A program made the translations under genes and the position numbers. 64,000 nucleotides of DNA from Arachis hypogaea (taxonomy: Eukaryota; Streptophyta; Magnoliopsida; Fabales; Fabaceae), in NCBI RefSeq assembly GCF_003086295.3, contig NC_092052.1, forward strand, positions 71,030,910-71,094,909. The letters are read 5' to 3'. Shown here one piece after another: positions 22,633 to 33,900 of the stretch. The notes under the pieces are model-generated. The model saw only the letters and a program-made list of their open reading frames with translations, did no database searches and had not been told where the DNA came from. Position 1 is the stretch's first letter. Every line of letters begins with the position of its first letter.

Positions 22633-24933
22633 ATGAGCAGGGACAAAGAACAAGGCATTCTTGTTAAAGCTGATCCAGAACCTGAAAGGACTCTGAAGAG
22701 AAAACTAAGAGAAGCTAAATTACAACAATCCAGAGACAACCTTATTGAAAATTTCGAACAAGTAAAGGAGATGGCAGCCGAACCCAACAACAATAATGCA
22801 AGGAGAATGCTTGGTGACTTTACTGCACCTAATTCCAATTTACATGGAAGAAGTATCTCCATTCCTGCCATTGGAGCAAACAACTTTGAGCTGAAGCCTC
22901 AGCTAGTTTCTCTGATGCAGCAGAACTGCAAGTTTCATGGACTTCCATCTGAAGATCCTTTTCAGTTCTTAACTGAATTCTTGCAGATATGTGATACTGT
23001 TAAGACTAATGGAGTAGATCCTGAAGTCTACAGGCTCATGCTTTTCCCTTTTGCTGTAAGAGACAGAGCTAGAGTGTGGTTGGATTCTCAACCCAGAGAT
23101 AGCATGAACTCTTGGGATAAGCTGGTTACGGCTTTCTTAGCCAACTTCTTTCCTCCTCAAAAGCTGAGCAAGCTTAGAGTGGATGTTCAGACCTTCAGAC
23201 AGAAGGAAGGTGAATCCCTCTATAAAGCTTGGGAAAGATACAAGCAGCTGACTAAAAAGTGTCCTTCTGACATGCTTTCAGAATGGACCATCCTGGATAT
23301 ATTCTATGATGGTTTATCTGAGCTATCAAAGATGTCATTGGATACTTCTGCAGGTGGATCCATTCACCTAAAGAAAACGCCTGCAGAAGCTCAAGAACTC
23401 ATTGACATGGTTGCTAATAACCAGTTCATGTACACTTCTGAGAGGAATCCTGTGAGTAATGGGACACCTATGAAGAAGGGAGTTCTTGAAATTGATACTC
23501 TGAATGCCATATTGGCTCAGAACAAAATATTGACTCAGCAAGTCAATATGATTTCTCAGAGTCTGAATGGAATGCAAGCTGCATCCAACAGTACTCAAGA
23601 GGCATCTTCTGAAGAAGAAGCTTATGATCCTGAGAACCCTGCAATAGCAGAGGTGAATTACTTAGGTAAACCTTATGGAAACACCTATAATCCATCATGG
23701 AGAAATCATCCAAATCTCTCATGGAAGAATCAACAAAAGCCTCAACAAGGCTTTAATAATGGTGGAAGATACAGGTTTAGCAATAGCAAGCCTTTTCCAT
23801 CATCCACTCAGCAACAGACAGAGAACTCTGAACAAAATACCTCTAAATTAGCAAACTTAGTCTCTGATCTATCTAAGGCCACTGTAAGTTTCATGAATGA
23901 AACAAGGTCATCCATTAGAAATTTGGAGGCACAAGTGGGCCAGCTGAGTAAAAGGATCACTGAAATCCCTCCTAGTACTCTCCCAAGCAATACAGAAGAA
24001 AATCCAAAAGGAAAGTGCAAGGCCATTGAATTCACTACCATGGCCAAACCTGTAAGGGTGGGAGAGGATGTGAATCCCAAGGAGGAAGACCTCCTGGGAT
24101 GTCCAGTGATCAATAAGGAGTTTCCCTCTGAGGAACCAAAGGAATCTGAGGCTCATCTAGAGACCATAGAGATTCTATTAAACCTCCTTATGCCATTCAT
24201 GAGCTCTGATGAGTATTCTTTTTCTGAAGAGAATGAGGATGTCACTGAGGAGCAAGTCACCAAGTACCTTGGTGCAATCATGAAGCTGAATGCAAAATTA
24301 TTTGGCATTGAAACTTGGGAAGATGAACCTCCCTTGTTCACCAATGAACTAAGTGATCTGGATCAACTGACATTGCCTCAGAAGAAACGGGATCCTGGAA
24401 AGTTCTTAATACCTTGTACCATAGGCACCATGATCTTTAAGGCTCTGTGTGACCTTGGTTCAGGAATAAATCTCATGCCCCTCTCTGTAATAGAGAAACT
24501 GAGAATCTATGGGGTACAAGCTGCTAAAATCTCATTAGAGATGGCAGACAATTCAAGAAAACAGGCTTATGGACAAGTAGAGGACGTGTTAGTAAAGGTT
24601 GAAGGCCTTTACATCCCTGCTGATTTCATAGTCCTAGATACTAGGAAGGATGAGGATGAATTCATCATCCTTGGAAGACCCTTCCTAGCCACAACAAGAG
24701 CTGTGATTGATGTGGACAGAGGAGAACTGATCCTTCAAATAAATGAGGACAACCTTGTGTTTAAAACTCAAGGATCTCTCTCTGTACCCATGGAGAGGAA
24801 GCACAGTAAGCTTCTCTCAATGCAGAGTCAACCAGAGCCCCCACAGTCAAACTCTAAGTTTGGGGTTGAACTCCCATATCCAAACTCTAAGTTTGGTGTT
24901 GGGGAGTCTCAACAAAGCTCTGCACATCTGTGA
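22633..24933 (+). CDS. E2 Gag-protease polyprotein (766 aa, intact)
   Basis: An uninterrupted ORF from ATG 22633. The retrotransposon gag domain is at about residues 140-215 (DRARVWLDSQPRDSMNSWDK, FLANFFPP, SLYKAWERYKQLTKKCP). A Gln/Asn-rich nucleocapsid-like part follows, with no classical CCHC knuckle seen, then an acidic linker and a retropepsin domain with CDLGSGINLMP (catalytic Asp near residue 607) and ILGRPFL (near 681). The ORF stops soon after DRGELIL and a short tail whose DNA carries two AAGTTTGGTGT-type motifs. RT and integrase are absent rather than broken. Gag would assemble particles and the protease mature them; reverse transcription would need enzymes in trans. Confidence 0.93.
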   Translation: MSRDKEQGILVKADPEPERTLKRKLREAKLQQSRDNLIENFEQVKEMAAEPNNNNARRMLGDFTAPNSNLHGRSISIPAIGANNFELKPQLVSLMQQNCKFHGLPSEDPFQFLTEFLQICDTVKTNGVDPEVYRLMLFPFAVRDRARVWLDSQPRDSMNSWDKLVTAFLANFFPPQKLSKLRVDVQTFRQKEGESLYKAWERYKQLTKKCPSDMLSEWTILDIFYDGLSELSKMSLDTSAGGSIHLKKTPAEAQELIDMVANNQFMYTSERNPVSNGTPMKKGVLEIDTLNAILAQNKILTQQVNMISQSLNGMQAASNSTQEASSEEEAYDPENPAIAEVNYLGKPYGNTYNPSWRNHPNLSWKNQQKPQQGFNNGGRYRFSNSKPFPSSTQQQTENSEQNTSKLANLVSDLSKATVSFMNETRSSIRNLEAQVGQLSKRITEIPPSTLPSNTEENPKGKCKAIEFTTMAKPVRVGEDVNPKEEDLLGCPVINKEFPSEEPKESEAHLETIEILLNLLMPFMSSDEYSFSEENEDVTEEQVTKYLGAIMKLNAKLFGIETWEDEPPLFTNELSDLDQLTLPQKKRDPGKFLIPCTIGTMIFKALCDLGSGINLMPLSVIEKLRIYGVQAAKISLEMADNSRKQAYGQVEDVLVKVEGLYIPADFIVLDTRKDEDEFIILGRPFLATTRAVIDVDRGELILQINEDNLVFKTQGSLSVPMERKHSKLLSMQSQPEPPQSNSKFGVELPYPNSKFGVGESQQSSAHL

Positions 24934-24981
24934 GGCTCCATGAGAGCCCACTATCAAGCTATTGACATTAAAGAAGCGCTT

Positions 24982-24999
24982 ATTGGGAGGCAACCCAAT
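24982..24999 (+). promoter_or_regulatory. Conserved GGG-hexaloop-CCC hairpin in E2
   Basis: ATTGGG, loop AGGCAA, CCCAAT, about 50 bp after the gag-protease stop. Compared with GGTGGG-AGACAA-CCCACC in E1 and E4, the two outer pairs change together. Confidence 0.55.
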
Positions 25000-25140
25000 G
25001 TTTATTTATCTAATTTTATTTTTGTTTTTCATGTTTTCTTAGGTTCATGATCTTGTGGAGTCACAAAATAAACAAAAAATTTAGAAACAGAATCAAAAAC
25101 AGCGGAAGAAAAATCACACACTGGAGGAAGCACCTGTCTG

Positions 25141-25380
25141 GCATTCAACGACAGAACAGAGCATGGTTCTAGCGCTGAACGCCCAAAATGGGCAGTATCT
25201 GGGTGCTGAACGCCCAAAATGGGCAGCATCTGGGTGCTGAACGCCAGAATTGCACCCTGGAGAAGAGCTGGTGCTGAACGCCCGAAACAAGCATGGTTCT
25301 GGCGTTCAACGCCAGAAATGGGCAACAAATGGGCGTTGAACGCCCAAAATGGGCACCAACCTGGCGCTGAACGCCCAGAG
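25141..25380 (+). repeat. E2 internal GGCGTTNAACGCC array
   Basis: Eight units with mostly 29-31-bp spacing (GCTGAACGCC or GCGTT(C/G)AACGCC starting at 25174, 25205, 25235, 25273, 25302, 25333, 25364, plus a degenerate first unit), linked by AAAATGGGCA-type spacers. The motif matches the E2 LTR cluster. It lies between the gag ORF and the TATA box of the accessory ORF. Confidence 0.85.
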
Positions 25381-25734
25381 TTGTGTGCAAGGGCATCTTA
25401 CATGCCTAATTTGGTGCAAGGTTGTAAATCCTTGAACACCTCAGGATCTGTGGACCCCACAGGATCATCTCAGGATCTATGGACCCCACAGGATCCCCAC
25501 CTACCTCCACTCACTCTCTTCTCTCTTCTCAATCATTCTCTATTCCCAATAAACACTCTTCCCCAAACCCTTCACCTATCACCTCCATCTCTCTTCCCTA
25601 TTAACCCTTCACCACTCACATCCACCCACTCTTCCCCATAAACTTACCCAATAAACTCCACCTACCTTCAAAATTCAAATCAATTTCCCACCCAAACCCA
25701 CCCATATGGCCGAACCTTAACCCCCTCCCTTCCC

Positions 25735-25743
25735 TATATAAAG
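25735..25743 (+). promoter_or_regulatory. Candidate internal promoter (TATA box) for the E2 accessory ORF
   Basis: TATATAAAG preceded by CCC and followed by a pyrimidine-rich stretch (CCTTCCATTCTTCC) that looks like a plant 5' leader, about 190 bp before ATG 25934. The palindrome array lies upstream, the same order as in the LTR. Confidence 0.5.
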
Positions 25744-25860
25744 CCTTCCATTCTTCCTCATTTTCACACAATACAACCCTCTCTTCCCTTCTTGGCCGAA
25801 ACACACCTCCCCCCTCTTCTCCATCTTTTCTTCTTCTTCTTCATCTAATTCTTTATTTTC

Positions 25861-25895
25861 TTGCTCGAGGGCGAGCAATATTCTAAGTTTGGTGT
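25861..25895 (+). promoter_or_regulatory. E2 internal stem-loop plus purine motif cassette
   Basis: Stem TTGCTCG, loop AGGG, stem CGAGCAA (25861-25878), 6 nt, then AAGTTTGGTGT (25885-25895). It is 39 bp before the accessory ORF ATG. It parallels the cassette at the 3' LTR (28174-28209) with a different but paired stem. Confidence 0.7.
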
Positions 25896-25933
25896 GGTAA
25901 AAGCATAAGCTTTTTGTTTTTCCATTACCATTG

Positions 25934-27081
25934 ATGGCACCTAAGACCGGAGAATCCTCCAGAAAAGGGAAAGGGAAGACAAAAACTTCCACCTCCGAGT
26001 CATGGGAGATGGAAAGATTCATCTCCAAAGCTCATCAAGACCACTTCTATGATGTTGTGTCCAAGAAGAAGGTGGTCCCCGAGGCCCCTTTCAAACTCAA
26101 AAGAAATGAGTATCCGGAGATCCGACATGAAATTCAAAGAAGAGGTTGGGAAGTTCTAACAAATCCCATCCAACAAGTCGGCATCCTAATGGTTCAAGAG
26201 TTCTATGCCAATGCATGGATCACCAAGAACCATGATCAAAGTAAGAACCCGGATCCAAAGAACTATGTTACAATGGTTCGGGGGAAATACTTGGATTTTA
26301 GTCCGGAAAATGTGAGGTTGGCATTTAACTTGCCTATGATGCAAGGAGATGAACGCCCCTACACTAGAAGGGTCAACTTTAATCAAAGGTTGGACCAAGT
26401 CCTCATGGACATATGTGTGGAAGGAGCTCAATGGAAGATTGACTCCAAAGGCAAGCCGGTTCAACTAAGAAGATTGGACCTCAAGCCTGTGGCTAGAGGA
26501 TGGTTGGAGTTCATCCAACTCTCTATCATCCCCACTAGCAACCGATCTGAAGTTACTGTGGATCGGGCCATCATGATCCATAGCATCATGATTGGAGAAG
26601 AAGTAGAGGTTCATGAAGTCATCTCCCTTGAACTCTACAAATAGCCAAAAAGCCCTCTCCTGGGGTAAGGCTAGCTTTTCCTCATCTTATCTGCCATCTA
26701 TGTTACTCAGCTGGAGCTTCCATAGAAGGAGACATTCACATTGAGGAAGAGAAGCCCATCACTAAGAAAAAGATGGAGCAAGCAAGAGAGCCCATTCATG
26801 GAGCTCAAGAGGCGCAGGAAGCTCGTCACCATGAGATCCCGGAGATGCCTCATATGCATTTTCCTCCACAAAACTATTGGGAGCAAATCAATACCTCCCT
26901 AGGAGAATTAAGTTCCAACATGGGACAACTAAGGGTGGAACATCAAGAGCACTCTATCATCCTTCATGAAATAAGAGAAGATCAAAAAGCAATGAGGGAG
27001 GAGCAACAAAGACAAGGAAGAGACATAGAAGAGCTCAAGGACATCATTGGTTCCTCAAGAAGGAAACGCCACCATCACTAA
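25934..27081 (+). pseudogene. E2 accessory ORF (putative plant transposon protein family), one frameshift
   Basis: Start chosen at ATG 25934 (MAPKTGESSRKGKGK), giving a basic N-terminus as in E1 and E4. The conserved part has RRGWEVLTNP, VQEFYANAW and an L-P-rich middle; this matches the E4 layout (QRGWFFLERN, VREFYFNYF). Frame one stops at 26642-26644. One missing base in ACAAATAGCC explains it, because the next frame is open through 26641-26772 and continues to the stop at 27081 with a C-terminal coiled-coil-like, Glu/Gln-rich tail and a basic end. Function unknown; it may bind nucleic acid or regulate the element. Confidence 0.75.
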
Positions 27082-28173
27082 GGTGGACTCATTCCTTGTT
27101 CTTACTTTCTCTGTTTTTCATTTTCTCTATGTTAAGTGCTTATCTATGTTTGTGTCTTCATTACATGATCATTAGTAGTTAGTAACTTTGTCTTAAAGTT
27201 ATGAATGTCCTATGAATCCATCACCTCTCTTAAATGAAAAATGTTTTAATTCAAAAGAACAAGAAGTACATGAGTTTTGAATTTATCCTTGAACTTAGCT
27301 TAATTATATTGATGTGGTGACAATGCTTCTTGTTTTCTGAATGTATGCTTGAACAGTGCATATGTCTTTTGAAGTTGTTGTTTAAGAATGTTAAATATGT
27401 TGGCTCTTGAAAGAATGATGACTAGGAGACATGTTATTTGATAATCTGAAAAATCATAAAAATGATTCTTGAAGCAAGAAAAAGCAGCAAAGAACAAAGC
27501 TTGCAAAAAAAAAAAGAAAGAAAGAGAAAAAGCAAGCAGAAAAAGCCAAAAGCTCTTAAAACCAAGAGGCAAGAGCAAAAAGCCAATAACCCTTAAAACC
27601 AAAAGGCAAGGACAAATAAAAAGGATCCCAAGGCTTTGAGCATCAGTGGATAGGAGGGCCTAAAGGAATAAAATCCTGGCCTAAGCGGCTAAACCAAGCT
27701 GTCCCTAACCATGTGCTTGTGGCGTGTAGGTGTCAAGTGAAAATTTGAGACTGAGCGGTTTTAGTCAAGGTCCAAAGCGAAAAAAAGAGTGTGCTTAAGA
27801 ACCCTGGACACCTCTAATTGGGGACTTTAGCAAAGCTGAGTCACAATCTGAAAAGGTTCACCCAATTATGTGTCTGTGGCATTTATGTATCCGGTGGTAA
27901 TACTGGAAAACAAAGTGCTTAGGGCCACGGCCAAGACTCATAAAGTAGCTGTGTTCAAGAATCATCATACTGAACTAGGAGAATCAATAACACTATCTGA
28001 ACTCTGAGTTCCTATAGATGCCAATCATTCTGAACTTCAATGGATAAAGTGAGATGCCAAAACTATTCAAGAGGCAAAAAGCTATAAGTCCCGCTCATTT
28101 AATTGGAGCTATGTTTCATTGATAGTTTGGAATTTATAGTATATTCTCTTGTTTTTATCCTACTTGATTTTTA
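27082..28173 (+). other. E2 3' untranslated region
   Basis: No convincing ORF. A-rich from about 27470 to 27620 (the reverse-strand ORF there is low complexity). It ends at the stem-loop cassette before the 3' LTR. Confidence 0.6.
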
Positions 28174-28209
28174 GTTGCTTGGGGACAAGCAACAATTTAA
28201 GTTTGGTGT
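28174..28209 (+). promoter_or_regulatory. E2 terminal stem-loop plus PPT-like motif
   Basis: Stem GTTGCTTG, loop GGGA, stem CAAGCAAC (28174-28193, 8 bp), 5 nt, then AAGTTTGGTGT (28199-28209), two bases before the LTR. The position is that of the polypurine tract priming plus-strand DNA, though the motif is only partly purine. Confidence 0.75.
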
Positions 28210-28211
28210 TG

Positions 28212-29924
28212 TGATGAGCGGATAATTTATACGCTTTTTGGCATTGTTTTTAGTATGTTTTTAGTAGAATCCAGTTACTTTTAGGGATGTTTTCATTAGT
28301 TTTTATGTTAAATTCACATTTCTGGACTTTACTATGAATTTGTGTGTTTTTCTGTGATTTCAGGTATTTTCTGGCTGAAATTGAGGGACTTGAGCAAAAA
28401 TCAGATTTAGAGGTTGAAGAAGGACCGCTGATGCTGTTGGATTCTGACCTCCCTGCACTCAAAATAGATTTTCTGGAGCTACAGAACTCAAAATGGCGTG
28501 CTTCCAATTGTATTGGAAAGTAGACATCTAGGGCTTTCCAGAAATATATAATAGTCCATACTTTGTCCAATTTTAGACGACGCAAACTGGCGTTCAACGC
28601 CAGCTCTCTGCCCAATTCTGGCATCCAGCGCTAGAAACAAGTTGCAAAGTGGAGTTCAACGCCCAAACTGGCACAAAAGCTGGCGTTCAACTCCAAGAAT
28701 GACCTCTCCACGTGTAGACTTCAAGCTCAGCCCAAGCACACACCAAGTGGGCCCCGGAAGTGGATTTATGCATCAATTACTTACTTCTGTAAACCCTAGT
28801 GACTAGTTTATTATAAATAGAACTTTTTATCATTGTATTCATAGTCTTGGTTACTCCGGTTCCCCTCTGGGGCCGAGACCAATGAACTCCATTATCACTT
28901 ATGTATTTTCAACGGTAGAGTTTTTGCACTCCATAGATTAAGGTGTGGAGCTCTGCTGTTCCTCAAGGATTAATACAAAGTACTACTGTTTTCTATTCAA
29001 TTCAACTTATTCAGTTTCTAAGATATTCATTCGCACTTCAACCTGAATGTGATGAATGTGACAATCATCATCATTCCCTATGAACGCGTGCCTGACAACC
29101 ACTTTCGTTTTACATTAGATTGAATGAGTATCTCTTAGATCTCTTAATCAGAATCTTCGTGGTATAAGCTAGATTGATGGCGGCATTCATGAGAGTCCGG
29201 AAAGACTAAACCTTGTCCGTGGTATTCCGAGTAGGACTCTGGGATTGAATGACTGTGACGAACTCCAAACTCGCGAGTGCTGGGCGTAGTGACAGACGCA
29301 AAAGGATAGTAAATTCTATTCCAGTATGATCGAGAACCTCCAAGATGATTAGCCATGCAGTGACAGCGCATCGGACCATTTTCACAGAGAGGAATAGGAT
29401 GCAACCAACAAGGGTGATGCCTCCAGACGATTAGCTGTGCTGTGACAGAGCATTTGGACCATTTTCCCGAGAGGATTGAAAGTAGCCATTGGCACCGGTG
29501 ACATCCTTACATAAAGCCAGCCATAGAAAGGAGTAAGACGGATTGGATGAAGACAGTAGGAAAGTAGAGGTTCAGAGGAATGAATGCATCTCCATACGTT
29601 TATCTGAAATTCTCACCAATGATTTACATAAGTATTTCTATCCTTATTTTAGTATTAATTTCGAAAACTCCATAACTATTTTATATCCGCCTGACTGAGA
29701 TTTACAAGTTGACCATACCTTGCTTCATACCAACAATCTCCGTGGGATCGACCCTTACTCACGTAAGGTTTATTACTTGGACGACCCAGTGCACTTGCTG
29801 GTTAGTTATGCGAAGTTGTGAAGATATGTTTAGACTATGGTTCTGTGCATCCGTTTTTGGTGCCATCGCCAGGGAATCAATTTTGAACAATAATTCACAA
29901 CCTGAGTAACAATTTTGCATACCA
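28212..29924 (+). repeat. E2 3' LTR
   Basis: 1713 bp, TGATGAGCGG to ATACCA, nearly identical to 19101-20816. Palindromes at about 28588-28698 and TATAAATA at 28812-28819. Right TSD ATATA follows. Confidence 0.92.
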
Positions 29925-30582
29925 ATATACTGTGAGACCAGCCAATATCTGCACCCTGTTTGTACGTGAACTTTAACCTAAATCATGTGTACGAGACTCC
30001 TGTTGTGTGGCTACTTCATGAGGTACCAGAGAGACGTCCTATGGCAATGTCTGATCGTGCAGAGGAGTAGGAGATAAAGTTCTACATTTTGATGATGTTC
30101 CACCTGACTCGAGTTTTGAAGACTTAGAACGTACTTTCCCTCAATTTAGTAGTTTAGAGGGACTAGGTGAGTATAGAGTCTAGGCTAGCCTAGGTGCCAG
30201 CGTAGAGACCTCTTGAACAGGTCAGGACCTGGGATGTTATTTGTATGTATATGTATATAGTTATTATCTAGCTATATCTAGGGGTGTTCTAACTAAAGGT
30301 CTATACTCTAACAAAGGCTGGATAAATGAATGTTGCTAGCTACTCGTGATGTATTTATGTGTGGTTGTTTATAACTGTTTTATCTGTTATTACTTGTGAA
30401 TTGATTATGAGTGATTCTGTCTATTAATTCAAACGTTTTCAAAAAAAAAGTACCTCGCTAACTAACTATGCTTTTAACAACGAATCAGGCTCATATAATA
30501 AATAGATAATAATTAGGATGACAAATTGGTAGCACTCAGTTTCCGGTATGATCTAGCCATATTGAAAAGTGGGGTCGTTACA
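29925..30582 (+). repeat. Tekay-like LTR-c, 3' part
   Basis: It resumes at ATATACTGTGAGACCAGCC after E2 and ends GTCGTTACA at 30582. Confidence 0.85.
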
Positions 30583-30980
30583 TGCTTCATTGCATACTCT
30601 ACTTGTGTGTCTCATGCTGTTAGGGTATCTTCAAGATACATTTGGCATGAATGTCTATGAGCACTCATTTTGGGAATGTTCGTGCTTAACTTGAGAAATT
30701 AAGATTGATCACCTTAATGTTGATTGTTTGGTGTGGATAAGACCTCAATGACTATGAATAGACATGGTTTAATCGAGCTCCGAACGATGAATCGACGTGA
30801 GCCACAGCTATCTTTATAGCTGTTATGATCTTCATGGCTATGGCTGTGTGAGATTTGGATGTTGTAAGGAATGAACCGATCTCTTCGTTAGGATGGCTTG
30901 AAGGAAATAGACCGCTCAAAGAAGGATTCTTGCACGCGGCTGAAATTTTGAGGGCAAAATTTTCTTTTAGGAGGGTAGAA
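30583..30980 (+). other. Tekay-like minimal internal region lacking its PBS
   Basis: It begins TGCTTCATTGCATACTC directly after the LTR; compared with 11264 onwards, ~53 bp holding the PBS are missing. The rest matches 11317-11714, including the PPT TTTTAGGAGGGTAGAA. This unit could not be copied on its own. Confidence 0.8.
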
Positions 30981-33900
30981 TGTAACAACCCTGATTTTCG
31001 AGTACGCAAGATCTTTTCTAAAGGCACGGATTTCTCCGGAAGATCAGTAAAGGGAACATCTCTTCTATATCAACAAGTATCTCGATCCTCATTGTCATTA
31101 TGTCATCTTTAAGCTAGAACCTCTTTTGAGGCAGGCTCGATAACGCAATTGCGAATAACCTAGTTTTTGAGCTGTATTGGTTAGGAATTTTGATTCTAGT
31201 TTTCGTAAATAGTCTCTGTTTGACGAACCGTACTCGATTCATGAGAGAAGAGGGATAATAGTATAATATTATCATTATATTAGTATTAAAAGATGCTTGA
31301 ATGATATTATAAGGTAACTTGGTCTGTTTTACTTGAATGATATTATTCTCATAATAAATATGTTACTAGTTTCATTTATGCTAGTAGCTCAGAAAATAAT
31401 TTTTAGCGATGTTTTTACAAGTGTTCCGATACATCTAGTTTTAGTAGTTATACACCTGAGATATTTTAAAATTATTTTAACCCACCTCTAAGCCAACCAA
31501 TCACAACTCACCCTACACCCCCAAGACACTCCAAGGCTGGTCATTTACTCCCTTTGGCCGAAAATGAGAAGAGAGAAAAGAGAGAAACTTTCGCGACACT
31601 TAAATATTCAAAGCTTGATTTCTTCTGAACTAAAACTCAAATCAAAACTCTGATTTCACCAAAATGATCCTCTCTTCTTCCTCTACATAACCATGTAACT
31701 TATCAAGGCTGTAAAAAAGGTGAGATGGCTTTTCCTTTCCCCTTTGAATTTGGTTTTCAAGGAAACATGCATGAACATGTGTTTTCTTGATATTCTTCCT
31801 TAGGAATCATGCTTAACTTGACTTGAGGGCCAAGAAATGTTAATTTCCAGCAAGTATAAGGTGAGATATCCCTTCCTAACATGATGAAAGAGATTTGGTC
31901 AGTTGAGGGTTTGTGGATTTAAAGTTGTTCTTGATGTGATTTAGGAGGAAAAAGTGCTTAAGGACTACCTGAAAGTATAACTGAATTTAGAGCAGCAAAA
32001 CCAGGTAGGGTTTGATGAAATTAATCTTGATTAGTTCTGTTTGAGATGTGTGATTATGATATGGTTTGGTTATGCTTGAAATTGATTGCTTATATAAAAT
32101 ATTCTTGGTGAAAGTTTGTTGAAATTTTGATGAAATTTAATGATATTCAACTTTGAATTTGTGTTCTTCATGGCTGCTTGAAAAACGAACCCTAACCTAT
32201 AAATTGGGGTTCAATTTGTGTTAAAATCAAGTAGAAAAGATGGGGTTTTGGTGGCTGCTAATTTATTATGAATTATGATAAAAATCGGTTGCTGAAAAGA
32301 TTGAAAAATGGATAAAAACAGGAAAAGAATCTGAAGAATTTACGAAGAACACGAAGAACACTTTGAGTGTGATGAAGAATATTGAAGAACACCTTTTAGA
32401 TCTTTAAAAGGGCAAGGTTGTAATTATTTTGGTGTTTGAGGGGTTTTTTGGTAATTTCTGAAAGTTAGGGTGGTAAAAGTAGAAATATTAAAAGTTACGG
32501 GTGGTAAAAAGTGAATTTTAAAGGTTAAAGGTTAAAGTAAAGTTAATTTTCGAAAACTTAATAATAAAATAATAAATAATAATAAAATATTAAATAATAA
32601 TATGTAAGTAAAAATAATATTTTAATAAAAATAATAAAATAATGCGAAAAAGGCAGTTTTTCGTAAAAGCATTAGAAAGACAACTTTAAGCATAGAATTC
32701 CATAATTACCTTCATAAAACACCGAGGGAGTGGTAATAACATGATAGTGAGGCAAAGATAAAGGAAAGATAAGAAGTTAAAGAAAAGATAAAAACACAAA
32801 GAAAAGTCTGTAAAGTTTTAATGACAGAAAATAACAGGGATTAGTGAACGAACTAGGAGCAACATAGTTAGTTCTTGAGTTGCTCCCAGGGTTAGGTATA
32901 ATATGAAAAGTAAAAATTTTAGTATAGACTTAATGAACCTATACTTGGGACAGGCTAACTATTCATACCAAAATTTACATAAGCTTTAAATACATACGTT
33001 AAGCAGAGAAAAGAGTAACCAGAGTAGAGTAAAGAGATACAGAGAACAGAGTAACTAGAGTAGAGTAAAGAGATCAAGAGAAAAGAGTAATCAGATCAGA
33101 GTAGAAAGACAAAGAGAAAAGAGTAATCTGATAAAGAGAAATGGTTTGAGTTAAGATGTTGTGAAAGTAAAAGCTGTAAAGTTTGGATAGTATGATTGAA
33201 CAAAGAAAGAAAGAGGTACTGCATAAGAATGTGAAAGTGATGATGAATAATGATAATGATAATCAATGATGATAATGAGAATGATTATGTAAGAATCTGC
33301 TGTAGAGAGGTAGTCAGATAGATGGTGGTACGACCACTAAGAGCGCTTCCCTGGGATACTTAGCTATAATGCTATTCTGTAAGTCAGAGGACTCTTACAG
33401 AGGTATCGAGAAAACACAACTAGCATATACTCCTGTAAGTCAAAGGACTCTTACAGTGAGAGTGTGTGTGTGCTTCTGTAAGTCAAAGGACTCTTACAGT
33501 GAGTGTGTTGGGCAGATATATGTTAACTAGCTCCGCCATGCAAGTCAAAGGACTCTTGTAGTGGGTTGCTAGTGCCGCCCTGCAAGTCAAAGGACTCTTG
33601 CAGTGGTTTGCCTCACAAGTTAAAGGACTCTTGCGAGAGGCATTGCCAACAGGGAAGCCTTACCTGGTCAGAGGACTCCGAGTAACTTCGGGAGCGGTTA
33701 TGTAACCGACAAATGAGCTCATTATCTGCACTAGGGCTAGACATGCATCATACTTGGTTGTGCATTTCCTCTGTTATGATTGTTTTTTAAATGTATGCTT
33801 TCTTTGTTTTCATTCTATTCTCTGTGTCTGTGTTTTGTTTTCTGGTATTCTTTTATTTGTGTTTTACTTTCTGTTTTCTCTAGTTTCTCTATTTATCTGT

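Larger units (their letters stand above)
19101..29924 (+). mobile_element. E2: complete non-autonomous Athila-type LTR retrotransposon
   Basis: LTRs of 1716 and 1713 bp (TGATGAGCGG to ATACCA), TSD ATATA on both sides (19096-19100 and 29925-29929), a perfect tRNA-Asp PBS, an intact gag-protease ORF, an accessory ORF with one frameshift, and a PPT-like motif at the 3' LTR. There is no RT, RNase H or integrase, so it would need another element's enzymes. The LTRs look almost alike by eye, and PBS and TSD are unchanged, so it is probably among the youngest insertions here. Confidence 0.93.
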
